64,000 nucleotides of DNA. Source: Pseudomonas aestuarii (GTDB lineage Bacteria > Pseudomonadota > Gammaproteobacteria > Pseudomonadales > Pseudomonadaceae). The notes beneath the pieces were generated by a model. That model searched no databases and had not been told where the DNA came from. It worked only from the letters and a program-made list of their open reading frames with translations. The first letter of the stretch is position 1. Each line of letters starts with the position of its first letter. The translations under genes were made by a program, and so were the position numbers. Positions 9,944 through 19,639 of this stretch are shown piece after piece. The stretch spans positions 1 through 64,000 of the forward strand of contig NZ_JAQJZJ010000010.1 in NCBI RefSeq assembly GCF_027988105.1, written 5' to 3'.

Positions 9944-12900
9944 TCAGGGCACACTGACTCCACGCTGAGCGGTTTGTGCCAGGTCCATCAGTTCGCGATT
10001 GGCGACCGCGTACATGGCGTAATCGGAGCCTGTCGCCGCACGCAACTCGGCGAGCATGGTCTTCCAGCGATCGACCAGACGACGATGCTGCTCCAGCCAG
10101 ACCACCAACCGCTCTTCGATATCCGTCGGCGCCTCGACCATCTGCAGCGCCGACACGGTGATCGCTCGCTGCTGCCAGTCCAGATCGTCGCGGAAGGCTT
10201 CCCGCGCCAAGGCCTGCCAGTTGCTTTCCACCGCCAGACCGGTGATCTGTTGCAGGTACCAGGACAGCTCCAGCGACCCGCCAACTGCGAAGTAGCACGC
10301 GGCAACCCGCTGCGGATCCTGGGCGGTGACATCCGAAGCCTCGATGATTGGCAGCAGGGTGTACAGATGGCTGGTACCGGCCACCATACGCGCCAGCACC
10401 TCGGGCACACCGGCCTCGACATACGACTGGAAACGCGCGAGCCACTGCTCACGCGACGGGCCTTCGAGCAACTCGTCGAGGTTCATGGCCAGCGCTTCGA
10501 TGCGTGGCGCGAAATGTGCGACATCGCGCGCCGCATCCAGCTCATTGCGGCGGCTACGCAGGAACCAACGGGTGGCCCGACGCCCCAGACGCATCAGCTC
10601 ATCCATCATTTGCAGCTGCAGTTCGGCCGGCACCTGGTAGTCCAGCGCTTCGATCTGCTTCCACCAATGCGGCAGGCGGAACACATCGCGCACGATGACA
10701 TAGGCCCCGGCGACGTTGGCCGAACTCATGCCGGTGGACTCCTTCAGGCGTTGCACGAAGGTGATGCCCATGTGGTTGACCAGATCGTTGGCGATCTGCG
10801 TGCTGACGATTTCGCGCTTGAGGCGATGACGACGCATCTGCTCACCGAACTTCAGCGCCAGCAGCGGCGGGAAAGCGGTTTCCATCTCGCGGGCCAGGTA
10901 TTCATCGTCCGGCACCTGGGACTTGAGCAGCGACTCTTTCAGATCGATCTTGCTGTAGGAGATCAGCACCGACAGCTCCGGACGAGTCAGGCCCTGGCCT
11001 TTGGCGGCTCGCTCATTAAGCTCGTCGTCGGACGGCAGGAACTCCAGGGCGCGATCCAGCTTGCCCGCTGCTTCCAGCCCGGCCATGACCCGCTTGTACT
11101 CACCCAGCCGCTCACGCGCACGACGCTCGGCCAACGACAGGGCCTGGGTCTGCATGTAGTTGTTGGCCAATACCAGGCCGCCCACCGCATCGGTCATCTC
11201 GACCAGCAGCTTGTTGCGCTGCTTGCCGGTCATGTCGCCGGCCGCAACGACCTCGTTGAGCAGGATCTTGATATTTACCTCATGGTCGGAACAATCCACC
11301 CCAGCGGCGTTATCGATGAAGTCGGTATAGCTCGCCCCGCCATTGAGGCCGTACTCGACGCGACCCAGCTGAGTCATGCCGAGGTTGCCGCCCTCGCCCA
11401 CGACTTTCGCCCGCAGCTCGCGACCGTCGACGCGCAACGCATCGTTGGCCTTGTCGCCCACATCGGCATGGCTTTCCTTGCTCGACTTGACGTAAGTACC
11501 GATCCCGCCGTTCCAGATCAGATCGACCGGCGCCTTGAGCAGCGCATTGAGCAACTCGGTCGGCGCCAGCTTGTCGGCACTGATATCGAAGCGCTCTTGC
11601 ATTTGCACGCTGATGGGAATGCTCTTGGCGCTACGCAGGAAGATCCCGCCACCCGCTGACAGCAGCGAGGTATCGTAATCGGCCCAGCTCGAACGCGGCA
11701 GGTTGAATAGGCGCTTGCGCTCGACGAAGCTCTTGGCCGCGTCCGGGTTGGGGTCGATGACGATATGCAGGTGGTTGAAGGCCGCGACCAGCTGCAGCTT
11801 GTCCGACAGCAGCAGACCGTTGCCGAACACGTCACCGGCCATGTCGCCGATACCAATCACCGTGGTGTTGTCCTGCTGCACATTGATGCCGCGCTCACGG
11901 AAGTGGCGCTGCACCGAAACCCAGGCGCCCTTGGCAGTGATGCCCATGCCCTTGTGGTCATAACCGGCCGAACCACCGGAGGCGAAGGCATCGCCGAGCC
12001 AGAAGCCATAGTCGGCAGCAATACCGTTGGCGATATCGGAGAAGGTTGCGGTGCCCTTGTCGGCGGCGACCACCAGATAGGGGTCATCCTGATCGTGGCG
12101 CACCACGTTGGCCGGTGGCACCACCGCGCCTTCCTTGAGATTGTCGGTGATGTCGAGCAGGCCGCTGATAAAGATCCGGTAGCAGGCGATGCCCTCGGCC
12201 ATGATCTCATCACGCGAGCCGCCCAGCGGCATGCGCCGCGGCAGGAAGCCGCCCTTGGCGCCCATCGGTACGATGACAGCGTTCTTCACCTGCTGCGCCT
12301 TGACCAGGCCAAGCACTTCGGTACGGAAGTCTTCATCACGATCCGACCAGCGCAGGCCACCGCGGGCGACGTCGCCGAAACGCAGGTGCACGCCTTCGAC
12401 ACGCGGCGAATAGACGAAGATCTCGAACTTGGGCGTCGGCTTGGGAATGTCCGGAATCGCCCGCGGGTTGAGCTTGAAGCTGAAGTAGGACTTGCTCTGC
12501 CCAGCGGCATCGGGCTGGTAGAAGTTGGTGCGCAAGGTGGCCTTGATCAGGTCCAGGTAGCGCCTGAGGATACGGTCTTCGTTGAGCACCGCCACGTTAT
12601 CCAGCGCAGCTAGAATCGCCTGCTCCAACTTCTGCTGCTTGCTCTCCAGGTCTCCGGCGCCTAGCTTGCGCGCCAGATAGAAGCGAGTCCTGAACAGACG
12701 CACCAATTCCTTGGCGATGTTGGCATGGTTGACCAGGGTACTGGCGATATAGTTGAGGCCGAAACCCAGGCGAATCTGCTTCAAGTAGCGCGCATAGGCG
12801 CGCAGCAGCGCCACATCGCGCCACGGCATGGCCGCCGTCAGCACCAGGCGGTTGAAAGCATCGTTCTCGGCGTCGCCACCAACGATGTGGACGAAGGCAT

Positions 12901-14806
12901 CCTGCAGGGTGTCATTGAGCTGCTGGATATCGACGTCCAGACCTTCGGCATAGGTGAAGGCGAAATCGTGGATCCAGAACTCACGGCCATTCTGCTGGTG
13001 CAGACGGTAAGGGAACTCACCGAGCACGCGCAGGCCAAGGTTTTCCAGAACCGGCAGCACATCCGACAGCGGCAACGGCGTATCGGCGTGGTACAGCTTG
13101 CAATGCAATTGCTGACCGGCGTCGGCCAGCGGCTGATAGAAACTCATTACCAGCGGTCGCTCGCTGCTCAGGCTGAGCAGGTGCTGCATGTCCACCACCG
13201 CCGAATGCGGGGCAAAACGCTCGCGATAACCGGCCGGGAAACCACTGGGGAAATCCGCCAGGACATTGGTGCCCTGGGCTTCGCCGAAGCTTTCCACCAT
13301 CAGGCTGACGTAATCGTCCTTCCACGAACGACAGGCCTGAATCACTTCCTTCTCCAGGCGCACCGGATCGATCTGTACCTTGTTCTTCGGGTCGGCACGC
13401 AAAATGAACTGCACGCGCGCCAGCACCGACTCGGAGAAGAAGGTCCAGAATTCACAATCGGTGGCCTGCAGGCGCTCCATCAGCACCTGCTGGATCTTCA
13501 TACGGATCTCGGTGGAGTAGACGTCACGCGGCACATAGACCAGGCAGTAGCAGAACCGACCATAGGGATCGCGGCGCAGGAACACGCGAATCTTGTTGCG
13601 CTCCTGAATCTGCACGATGGCCATGGCGGTATCACACAGGTCATCGACCGGGGTCTGGAACAGGTCGTCGCGCGGCAGCACTTCCAATACCTGAGCCAGT
13701 TCCTTGCCCAGGTGTGCCTTGCTGTCAAAACCGGCACGCTGCTCGATCACCGCCACCTTGCGGCGGATATAGGGGATGTTCCACACGCTCTCGGCATACA
13801 CAGCCGAAGTGTACAGACCCATGAAGCGGCATTCCTTGATGACCCGCCCCTTGCTGTCCAGCTCGCGAATCGACACCAGATCAGGATAGGCCGGACGGTG
13901 CACGCGGCTCGGCACCGCCGCCTTGGCGAAGGACAACAGCAGCGGCTCGCGCAGGTAGCTGAGGGCTTCGGGTTCGATGCTCAGGTCCTCGCTCTTGAGG
14001 CCGCCACGCAAGCGCTTGGACATGCCCAGCAGGGATTGCTCGTCGTAGACGATGGTGCCGCCACCCGGCGCGTCCACCACGGTGAATTCTTCATAGCCCA
14101 GGAAGGTGAAGTGGTCATCGAGCAACCAGCTCAGGAACACCTTGATTTCCTCGACTTCGGCGGCCTCGACATTGAGCTTTGCCTTGCCCAGCCAGGCCAA
14201 CAGCTCCTGCGCCTTGGCCTTCATCGGCTGAAAATCGACCACGCTCAGGCGCACTTCCTCGAAGACTTCGCGCAGGGCTTTTTCCAGGGTCTTCAGCTCA
14301 CCGCTGCTGGCGCAGCGGTCGATTTCCAGGAACATCAAGGCTTCCTGCAGCACGCCCTCGCCCTGGGTGCCCTTGGGCAGGATTTCCAGCAGCTCGCCCT
14401 GGGCGTTGCGGCGTACGCTGAACACGGTGTTCTGCAGGGTGTGGATGCTGTAGCCACGGCGATTCAGCTCCATGCGCGCCGAGTCGACCAGGAACGGGAT
14501 ATCGCTGCGCAGGATTTCCACGCCGGAATGGGTCGACTGCCAGCCGTGCTTTTCGTAATCGGGGTTGAAGACGCGAATTTCAGTTTTGCTGTGATCGAAG
14601 CGCTGCAACAGGCGCCAGGATGACAGGGTGCAACCGACCAGGTCGGAAAGCCGGCGTTGGGTAAGTTCGTCTAGCGCGATGATGCCGAAGAATTGCTCGG
14701 CGAACAGCGCGACTTGTGGCAATGCTTGTTCACTGACGTGCTGCGCCAGGGCCGCTTGCAGTTGATGCTGAAAGTCGGCTTTGCTGGCCGCCGTAAAGAA
14801 CGCCAT
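9944..14806 (-). CDS. gdhB: NAD-dependent glutamate dehydrogenase, large (180-kDa class)
   Basis: 1620-residue enzyme that oxidises glutamate to 2-oxoglutarate and ammonia with NAD+. The length is that of the large bacterial NAD-GDH class. The N-terminal half (1 to ~700) is the regulatory region with ACT-like segments; the catalytic core (about 720-1230) includes GVHLRFGDVARGGLRWSDR and VIVPMGAKGGF with the expected catalytic lysine near residue 850, then GGNLGMTQLGRVEY. ATG 14806 (MAFFTAASKADF) was chosen: GGAGC lies upstream and the longer frame has no similarity. Its own terminator follows. It lies downstream of the TRAP genes on the same strand, fitting the use of glutamate produced by the neighbouring pxp genes. 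Confidence 0.95.
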   Translation of the reverse strand: MAFFTAASKADFQHQLQAALAQHVSEQALPQVALFAEQFFGIIALDELTQRRLSDLVGCTLSSWRLLQRFDHSKTEIRVFNPDYEKHGWQSTHSGVEILRSDIPFLVDSARMELNRRGYSIHTLQNTVFSVRRNAQGELLEILPKGTQGEGVLQEALMFLEIDRCASSGELKTLEKALREVFEEVRLSVVDFQPMKAKAQELLAWLGKAKLNVEAAEVEEIKVFLSWLLDDHFTFLGYEEFTVVDAPGGGTIVYDEQSLLGMSKRLRGGLKSEDLSIEPEALSYLREPLLLSFAKAAVPSRVHRPAYPDLVSIRELDSKGRVIKECRFMGLYTSAVYAESVWNIPYIRRKVAVIEQRAGFDSKAHLGKELAQVLEVLPRDDLFQTPVDDLCDTAMAIVQIQERNKIRVFLRRDPYGRFCYCLVYVPRDVYSTEIRMKIQQVLMERLQATDCEFWTFFSESVLARVQFILRADPKNKVQIDPVRLEKEVIQACRSWKDDYVSLMVESFGEAQGTNVLADFPSGFPAGYRERFAPHSAVVDMQHLLSLSSERPLVMSFYQPLADAGQQLHCKLYHADTPLPLSDVLPVLENLGLRVLGEFPYRLHQQNGREFWIHDFAFTYAEGLDVDIQQLNDTLQDAFVHIVGGDAENDAFNRLVLTAAMPWRDVALLRAYARYLKQIRLGFGLNYIASTLVNHANIAKELVRLFRTRFYLARKLGAGDLESKQQKLEQAILAALDNVAVLNEDRILRRYLDLIKATLRTNFYQPDAAGQSKSYFSFKLNPRAIPDIPKPTPKFEIFVYSPRVEGVHLRFGDVARGGLRWSDRDEDFRTEVLGLVKAQQVKNAVIVPMGAKGGFLPRRMPLGGSRDEIMAEGIACYRIFISGLLDITDNLKEGAVVPPANVVRHDQDDPYLVVAADKGTATFSDIANGIAADYGFWLGDAFASGGSAGYDHKGMGITAKGAWVSVQRHFRERGINVQQDNTTVIGIGDMAGDVFGNGLLLSDKLQLVAAFNHLHIVIDPNPDAAKSFVERKRLFNLPRSSWADYDTSLLSAGGGIFLRSAKSIPISVQMQERFDISADKLAPTELLNALLKAPVDLIWNGGIGTYVKSSKESHADVGDKANDALRVDGRELRAKVVGEGGNLGMTQLGRVEYGLNGGASYTDFIDNAAGVDCSDHEVNIKILLNEVVAAGDMTGKQRNKLLVEMTDAVGGLVLANNYMQTQALSLAERRARERLGEYKRVMAGLEAAGKLDRALEFLPSDDELNERAAKGQGLTRPELSVLISYSKIDLKESLLKSQVPDDEYLAREMETAFPPLLALKFGEQMRRHRLKREIVSTQIANDLVNHMGITFVQRLKESTGMSSANVAGAYVIVRDVFRLPHWWKQIEALDYQVPAELQLQMMDELMRLGRRATRWFLRSRRNELDAARDVAHFAPRIEALAMNLDELLEGPSREQWLARFQSYVEAGVPEVLARMVAGTSHLYTLLPIIEASDVTAQDPQRVAACYFAVGGSLELSWYLQQITGLAVESNWQALAREAFRDDLDWQQRAITVSALQMVEAPTDIEERLVVWLEQHRRLVDRWKTMLAELRAATGSDYAMYAVANRELMDLAQTAQRGVSVP

Positions 14807-14874
14807 GTTTATTATGCTCCGTTTGGCTTGAGATTCGATTAGCAGGCTGAGGGCAGTCACGAGTCTTGCGCTTA

Positions 14875-14938
14875 CGCCACAACCATAGTCCACGGGGCAC
14901 TTGCTGCATTGAAAATGCTTGCCCCTTAGGTTGTGGCG
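14875..14938. promoter_or_regulatory. Large imperfect hairpin upstream of gdhB
   Basis: CGCCACAACC (14875-14884) is inverted as GGTTGTGGCG (14929-14938), with an inner GGGGCA / TGCCCC pair (14894-14899 and 14920-14925). It lies about 70 bp upstream of the gdhB start within the 337-bp dctM-gdhB gap. There is no T tract on either strand, so a leader structure or operator is more likely than a terminator. The remaining gap (14939-15143) shows nothing else I can name. Confidence 0.4.
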
Positions 14939-15143
14939 ACTTCAACGACTCGCTGGTCACATTTGCCGCATGAGCTTAACGAGGGAATGCCTTGCAGCGC
15001 TTGCCACGCTGCGACATTTTCTTTCAAGGCTGCTCCCCCGGCGGGCAAATGCGATGGAAAGAGGATCATTCCTCCAACTTGCAGCGCCCAGTGCCGGCTC
15101 AATCGCTGGCAAAAGGCGTCGCAGCCCCATCGCCAAGACGAAC

Positions 15144-16448
15144 TCAGGCGCCCCGCATCGCCTGCGGTAACAGCAGAACGATCTGCGGAAATGCGGTGAT
15201 CAGGATCGCCGCGAACACCAGCAGCAGGAAGAACGGGAAACTGGCCTTGGCCACTTTCCACAGGTCATAGCCCGTCAGGTTCTGAATGACGAACAGATTG
15301 AAGCCCACCGGTGGGGTAATCTGCGCCATCTCGACCACCAGAATGAGGAAGATCCCAAACCATAGCAGGTCGATACCCGCCGCCTGCACCGCAGGCAGCA
15401 CCACCGCCGTGGTCAGCAGGATGATTGAAATACCATCGAGAAAGCAGCCCAGGACCATAAACAACACGGTCAACGCCAACAGCAGCAGATAGGGCGAAAG
15501 TTGTTTGGCGATGATCCAATCGGCCAGCGCCGAGGGTAGCCCAGTGAAACTCATGGCCGACGTCAGGTAAGCGGCCCCCAGCAAAATGAAGAAGATCATG
15601 CACGAGGTGCAAACCGCGCCCATCAGACTCGCCATGAAGGTCTCGCGGCTCAGAGAGCCCGAGCACAGGGCAATCAGCAATGCACCGACAACCCCAACCG
15701 CCGCCGCCTCAGTGGCAGTGGCAAAGCCGGCGTAGATCGAGCCGATCACCGCCACGATCAACAGCACCACGGGAATCAGTAACTTCGAACCCCGCAGTTT
15801 TGCCATAAACGGCAAGGCTTCGGTTTCTTCCGGCAGCTTGTCGCGATTGAACATTGCCCAGAGCATTAGAAAACCACTGAAAATTACCAGCAACAGCAGA
15901 CCTGGCAGGATGCCCGCGATGAACAGTCGGGAGATGGACACCTGCGCCGCTACGCCATAGACGATCATCATGATCGAAGGCGGAATCAACAGGCCCAAGG
16001 TGCCGGCACCCGCCAGCGAGCCCATGGCAATGCTGTCCGGATAGCCGCGAGACTTCAGCTCCGGCAGGGAAATCCGGCCAATGGTCGCCGCCGTGGCCGC
16101 CGACGAACCGCTGACCGCCGCAAAGATACCGCAGCCGAACACATTGACATGCAGCAGGCGCCCCGGCAGCCCGCGCATCCACGGCGCCAAACCATTGAAC
16201 ATGTCTTCCGAAAGTCGCGTGCGATAAAGGATTTCGCCCATCCAGATGAACAGCGGCAGTGCCGTCAACGTCCAGCTGGCACTGGAAGCCCAGCTGGTAG
16301 AGGCAAGAATAGAGCCCGCCGGCGCGCCACCGAACAGCTCCATGCCAATGATACCGACGCCGATCAGCGACAGCGCGACCCATACACCCCCACCAAGCAG
16401 CGCAAACAACGCCACCAGCAGAGTGACTGTAATTATTGTGTGTTCCAT
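15144..16448 (-). CDS. dctM: TRAP transporter large permease, DctM family
   Basis: 434-residue inner-membrane protein with about 12 hydrophobic segments, the translocation subunit of a tripartite ATP-independent periplasmic transporter for organic acids driven by the Na+ gradient. Typical DctM stretches include GSSAATAATIGRISLPELKSRGY without its flanks, LAGAGTLGLLIPPSIMMIVYG and VEMAQITPPVGFNLFVIQ. It is the last gene of the dctP-dctQ-dctM set, 61 bp after dctQ. It lies between gdhB and the LysR/OprD/pxp genes, so 5-oxoproline or a glutamate-related acid is a likely substrate; that is inference. Family members carry many C4 acids and keto acids. Confidence 0.93.
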   Translation of the reverse strand: MEHTIITVTLLVALFALLGGGVWVALSLIGVGIIGMELFGGAPAGSILASTSWASSASWTLTALPLFIWMGEILYRTRLSEDMFNGLAPWMRGLPGRLLHVNVFGCGIFAAVSGSSAATAATIGRISLPELKSRGYPDSIAMGSLAGAGTLGLLIPPSIMMIVYGVAAQVSISRLFIAGILPGLLLLVIFSGFLMLWAMFNRDKLPEETEALPFMAKLRGSKLLIPVVLLIVAVIGSIYAGFATATEAAAVGVVGALLIALCSGSLSRETFMASLMGAVCTSCMIFFILLGAAYLTSAMSFTGLPSALADWIIAKQLSPYLLLLALTVLFMVLGCFLDGISIILLTTAVVLPAVQAAGIDLLWFGIFLILVVEMAQITPPVGFNLFVIQNLTGYDLWKVAKASFPFFLLLVFAAILITAFPQIVLLLPQAMRGA

Positions 16449-16509
16449 GGCTAGCTCACCAATGCGATGCGGGCACGGCCGCAGAAAAGAAGAACGTCAC
16501 GGGTAGTGC

Positions 16510-17016
16510 TCACTCGCTCAGCGCGACGTTGACCACGGCGACCTCGAAGCGCCGTCCCAGACAGACCAGCACCAGACGCTCGGCCATCGCAATGACCAGG
16601 ATGAGGGTGCCAAGCAGCATCGGCAGCTGCGGCAGCCACATAGGAATGGGCAGCAGGCCCGACGACACTTCGTTGAACTCGTAGGACTCGATCACGAACA
16701 GGGTGCAATACCACGCCAGATAGGCGGCGATCGACAGCCCGATAAACGTGCTCAGGAGATCGGCAAAAAAACGCCCACGAGCCGGCAATAACCTACAGAG
16801 CATTTCGACGCGCACGTGTGCCCCGCGCTGCAAGGCATAAGGCAATCCCAGGAAGCCTGAGGCAGCCATGGCGTAAGCCGCAAACTCATCCGCTGAAGGC
16901 ACCATCGTCCCCAGCTGACGCGCGACGATTTGCGCGACTACCAACAGGCAGATCAGGACGAGAAACACACCGGACAGCCATCCGGAGAGAGTGTAAAGCT
17001 TGTGCAATGGCGTCAT
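16510..17016 (-). CDS. dctQ: TRAP transporter small permease, DctQ family
   Basis: 168-residue membrane protein with four hydrophobic helices (roughly 12-32, 48-65, 85-110, 125-150), the small permease that pairs with DctM. Family markers include RQLGTMVPSADEFAAYAM and LPYALQRGAHVRVEML. Two start codons are possible, ATG 17022 and ATG 17016; the second is 8 bases after AGGGGAG, the first only 2, so 17016 is used. Gap to dctP is 97 bp and to dctM 61 bp, same strand. Confidence 0.88.
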   Translation of the reverse strand: MTPLHKLYTLSGWLSGVFLVLICLLVVAQIVARQLGTMVPSADEFAAYAMAASGFLGLPYALQRGAHVRVEMLCRLLPARGRFFADLLSTFIGLSIAAYLAWYCTLFVIESYEFNEVSSGLLPIPMWLPQLPMLLGTLILVIAMAERLVLVCLGRRFEVAVVNVALSE

Positions 17017-17113
17017 GGTCATGACTCCCCTGATCGCTGGTGGAGATACCGGGGGTAAAACGCACACTGCGTCCACAGTTGCACGTTACCCCCGAGAACT
17101 TGAGCCGATAACG

Positions 17114-18100
17114 TCAGTTCTTGTACGCGTCGATGATTGCCTTACCGTCGGCACCAGACTTTTGCAGCCATTCGTCGACCATGGTTTGCCCGATCTTCTC
17201 GAAGCCGGCTTCGACGGGCTCAGGCGCGCTCTCAGCGACCTGCATGCCATGATCGGCGAGCGTCTTCACCAGCTTGCTGGTCTCCTCCTGGGAGATCGCC
17301 CAACCGCGCGTTTCGGCACGGGCGGCGGCTTCCAGCACAGCCGTTTGCGAAGCTTGCGGCAGACGATTAAAGGCGCGCGCATTGACGATCACGAAGTTCT
17401 TCGGAATGAATGCTTTAACGTCATAGTAGTAGCTGACGAAATCCCAGGCCTGGGAGTCCACTCCGGTAGTCGGCGAAGTCAACATGCCGCTGATCATGCC
17501 GGTACTGAACGCCTGAGGGATTTCACCGGTCTGGATAACAGTCGGAATAGCCCCCATCAGCTCGGCTATGCGCGAGGTCGCTGGATTGTAGGCCCGAAAC
17601 TTCATGCCCTTGAAGTCATCCATGCTGCTGATCGCGGTCTTGCTGTAGATACTCTGCGGCGACCAGGGCATGGCATAGAGCAGCTTGATGCCCTGCTTGG
17701 CAAGACGCGCCTCCACCGCAGGGCGACTGACCGCCCAAAGCTTCTGCGCATCACTGTAATTGCGCACCAGGAATGGCACGCTATCCACTTCATAAATCGG
17801 GTCTTCGTTGCCCAATACGGACATCAGCACGTCGCCAACCTGAACCTGGCCGGTCTGCACCGCGCGCTTGACCTCGGGGCGCTTGAACAGCACCGAGTTG
17901 GCATGGATGCGTATCTGCAACTCGCCAGCGGTGGCGGTTTCGACATCTTTGGCGAAGTCCTTGGCCACCGCGGTAATGAAGTTGCCATCGGGCTGTTCGA
18001 CCGTCATGTTCCAGCGTTCGGCGGCCTGCACGGAAAACGCACCAATGCTCAACGCGCAGACCATAGCCGACAGTGCGAAGCGAAACGAAATGCTCTTCAT
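17114..18100 (-). CDS. dctP: TRAP transporter periplasmic solute-binding protein, DctP family
   Basis: 328-residue secreted receptor. A signal peptide is clear (KSISFRFALSAMVCALSIGA, cleavage near VQAAERW, about residue 25). The mature protein has the DctP features: RPEVKRAVQTGQVQVGDV, the strand/loop MDDFKGMKFRAYNPAT with the conserved arginine that grips the substrate carboxylate, and PTTGVDSQAWDFVSYYY. ATG 18100 follows GGAGAAACTC. It is the first gene of the transporter operon and is preceded by a LysR gene on the same strand. Confidence 0.93.
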   Translation of the reverse strand: MKSISFRFALSAMVCALSIGAFSVQAAERWNMTVEQPDGNFITAVAKDFAKDVETATAGELQIRIHANSVLFKRPEVKRAVQTGQVQVGDVLMSVLGNEDPIYEVDSVPFLVRNYSDAQKLWAVSRPAVEARLAKQGIKLLYAMPWSPQSIYSKTAISSMDDFKGMKFRAYNPATSRIAELMGAIPTVIQTGEIPQAFSTGMISGMLTSPTTGVDSQAWDFVSYYYDVKAFIPKNFVIVNARAFNRLPQASQTAVLEAAARAETRGWAISQEETSKLVKTLADHGMQVAESAPEPVEAGFEKIGQTMVDEWLQKSGADGKAIIDAYKN

Positions 18101-18431
18101 GAGTTTCTCCAGATTATTGTTGTAGGCGCGATGGTCTGTGCCGGCGCTTGAGGGAAAACACCCCGAGTCTTGTTTAATAGGCAAAGCCTGTCCAACTAGA
18201 AAAACCGGGAACGCATGATCGGAAATTGTTATGAGGCGAAACCCGGCAGGCCCAGAACGCTGCACCATCGATGTGCATCAATGATAGGAGAAGGGATAGC
18301 ATTGCGCGCCCATCCCTTTCGTTACGAAATCGATAGCAGGATTACCTTAGCGGCTGTAGCGCTCTGAGACACCGAGCAGAACTAGAGAAACCGTGCTTGC
18401 GAACGCCTCATCAGGGTCGGTAGCGGCGGAC
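18101..18431. other. dctP upstream region
   Basis: 331 bp between the LysR stop and dctP. It holds an AAGGGAT (18291-18297) / ATCCCTT (18312-18318) inverted repeat without a T tract and a GATGTGCATC palindrome near 18270, both possible regulator sites. No gene is seen. Confidence 0.35.
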
Positions 18432-19376
18432 TCAATCCGTCCCGTGCCCCACAGCAGGGATCGTCAGGACAACCATGGCTTCGCCCATCTGCTCGCCGTA
18501 TGCGCTGAGCACTTCACAGGCGAGCGCTATTATGTCTTCGCTCAGCTCGAGGCCCGCGCCCGTGCGCCACGTGGCGACAATGCCGAGTGGTGAAGGTTGC
18601 GGTACGTCATCAAGGATGGTCAGCACACCCTGCTTCAGCTCTTCGCTGACCAAGGCTGCCGGTAGCGCGCCGATGCCGAAACCGTCACGCACCAAGCGCG
18701 TCATGGCCGCTACGGAATTGACGCAACTGATCCGCGGCGCGCTGACATTGCCGGCGTGCAGCAGGTTGAGGATGTCCTGGTGCGGGCGAGAATTCTTCGA
18801 GAAGGTAATGATGCGTTCTTTGGCCAATTCATTCATCGATGCATAGCCACGGTGATACAACGAGCCCGTTGGCACTATCCATTGCACCGGGAAGCTCGCC
18901 AGTTCCAGATTGCGCACACTGTCGCCGTTAACCATGTCGGTCTGCAAAATGATATCCAGATAGCCCTTATGCAATTGATCACAGAGATTACGCGCGGTAT
19001 CTGCCGTCAGCTCGATTTCCACCGCTGGATAGCGCTCCATGATCCTGGTCACGAAGGGGCTCAGCCAGGTGTGAATAACCGTGTCCATCGCCCCTATCCG
19101 GATACGCCCCTGGATGTTGCCGGCATCGCTGACTGACTGCTTCAACGCCTGCATGGTGTCGATCATTCGCTCGGCGTACTCGAGCACCTTGTGCCCTTCC
19201 GGCGTCAGCGAAACACCCTTCGAGTCACGCAAAAACAGGCGCACCCCCAACTCGTCTTCCAGCGCAGCAATTCGACTTGAAATCGAGGCCTGAGTGCTGA
19301 ACAACTTTTCCGCAGTGAGACGAAAGCTCTTCAGCCGCGCCACCCACACAAAAGTCTCGAGAAATTTCAGGTTCAT
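18432..19376 (-). CDS. LysR-type regulator of the transporter/5-oxoprolinase cluster
   Basis: 314-residue LysR protein: helix-turn-helix at about 4-60 (LKSFRLTAEKLFSTQASISS with the recognition helix following), linker helix, and a type 2 periplasmic-binding fold from about 90. MNLKFLETFVWVA at 19376 is the standard family start. It sits between the TRAP genes (same strand, downstream) and the OprD gene plus pxpABC (divergent), so it is the obvious candidate to control both arms, responding to the imported acid. This is inferred from arrangement. Confidence 0.85.
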   Translation of the reverse strand: MNLKFLETFVWVARLKSFRLTAEKLFSTQASISSRIAALEDELGVRLFLRDSKGVSLTPEGHKVLEYAERMIDTMQALKQSVSDAGNIQGRIRIGAMDTVIHTWLSPFVTRIMERYPAVEIELTADTARNLCDQLHKGYLDIILQTDMVNGDSVRNLELASFPVQWIVPTGSLYHRGYASMNELAKERIITFSKNSRPHQDILNLLHAGNVSAPRISCVNSVAAMTRLVRDGFGIGALPAALVSEELKQGVLTILDDVPQPSPLGIVATWRTGAGLELSEDIIALACEVLSAYGEQMGEAMVVLTIPAVGHGTD

Positions 19377-19639
19377 GGCCGGTGGCGCCCTCACTGTAAT
19401 GAAGTTCTGTTGCGGGTAGAGCAAATCGCAATGATGCACCCGAAATTGGCAGCACGCCAATTGCCTGCCAAGTGGGAGGCCCATTGGATTTTCTTATTGC
19501 CCACCCCCTGCTTTTTCTCGTTGGACGCTTGCTCCGCCCCTTACCAAGAATGCGCCGACGGTATTGCAACCCCCAATAACAACAAACGTGGAACTGCGCC
19601 CTGCCAAGCCGCGCGCATAGTTCTCAGGAGATACCCCGG

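Noticed and set aside
12725..14623. 632-codon open frame on the plus strand opposite gdhB
   Set aside because: It is antisense to a confident 1620-residue enzyme; the frame stays open because of GC-rich third positions, and its protein shows no recognisable motif.
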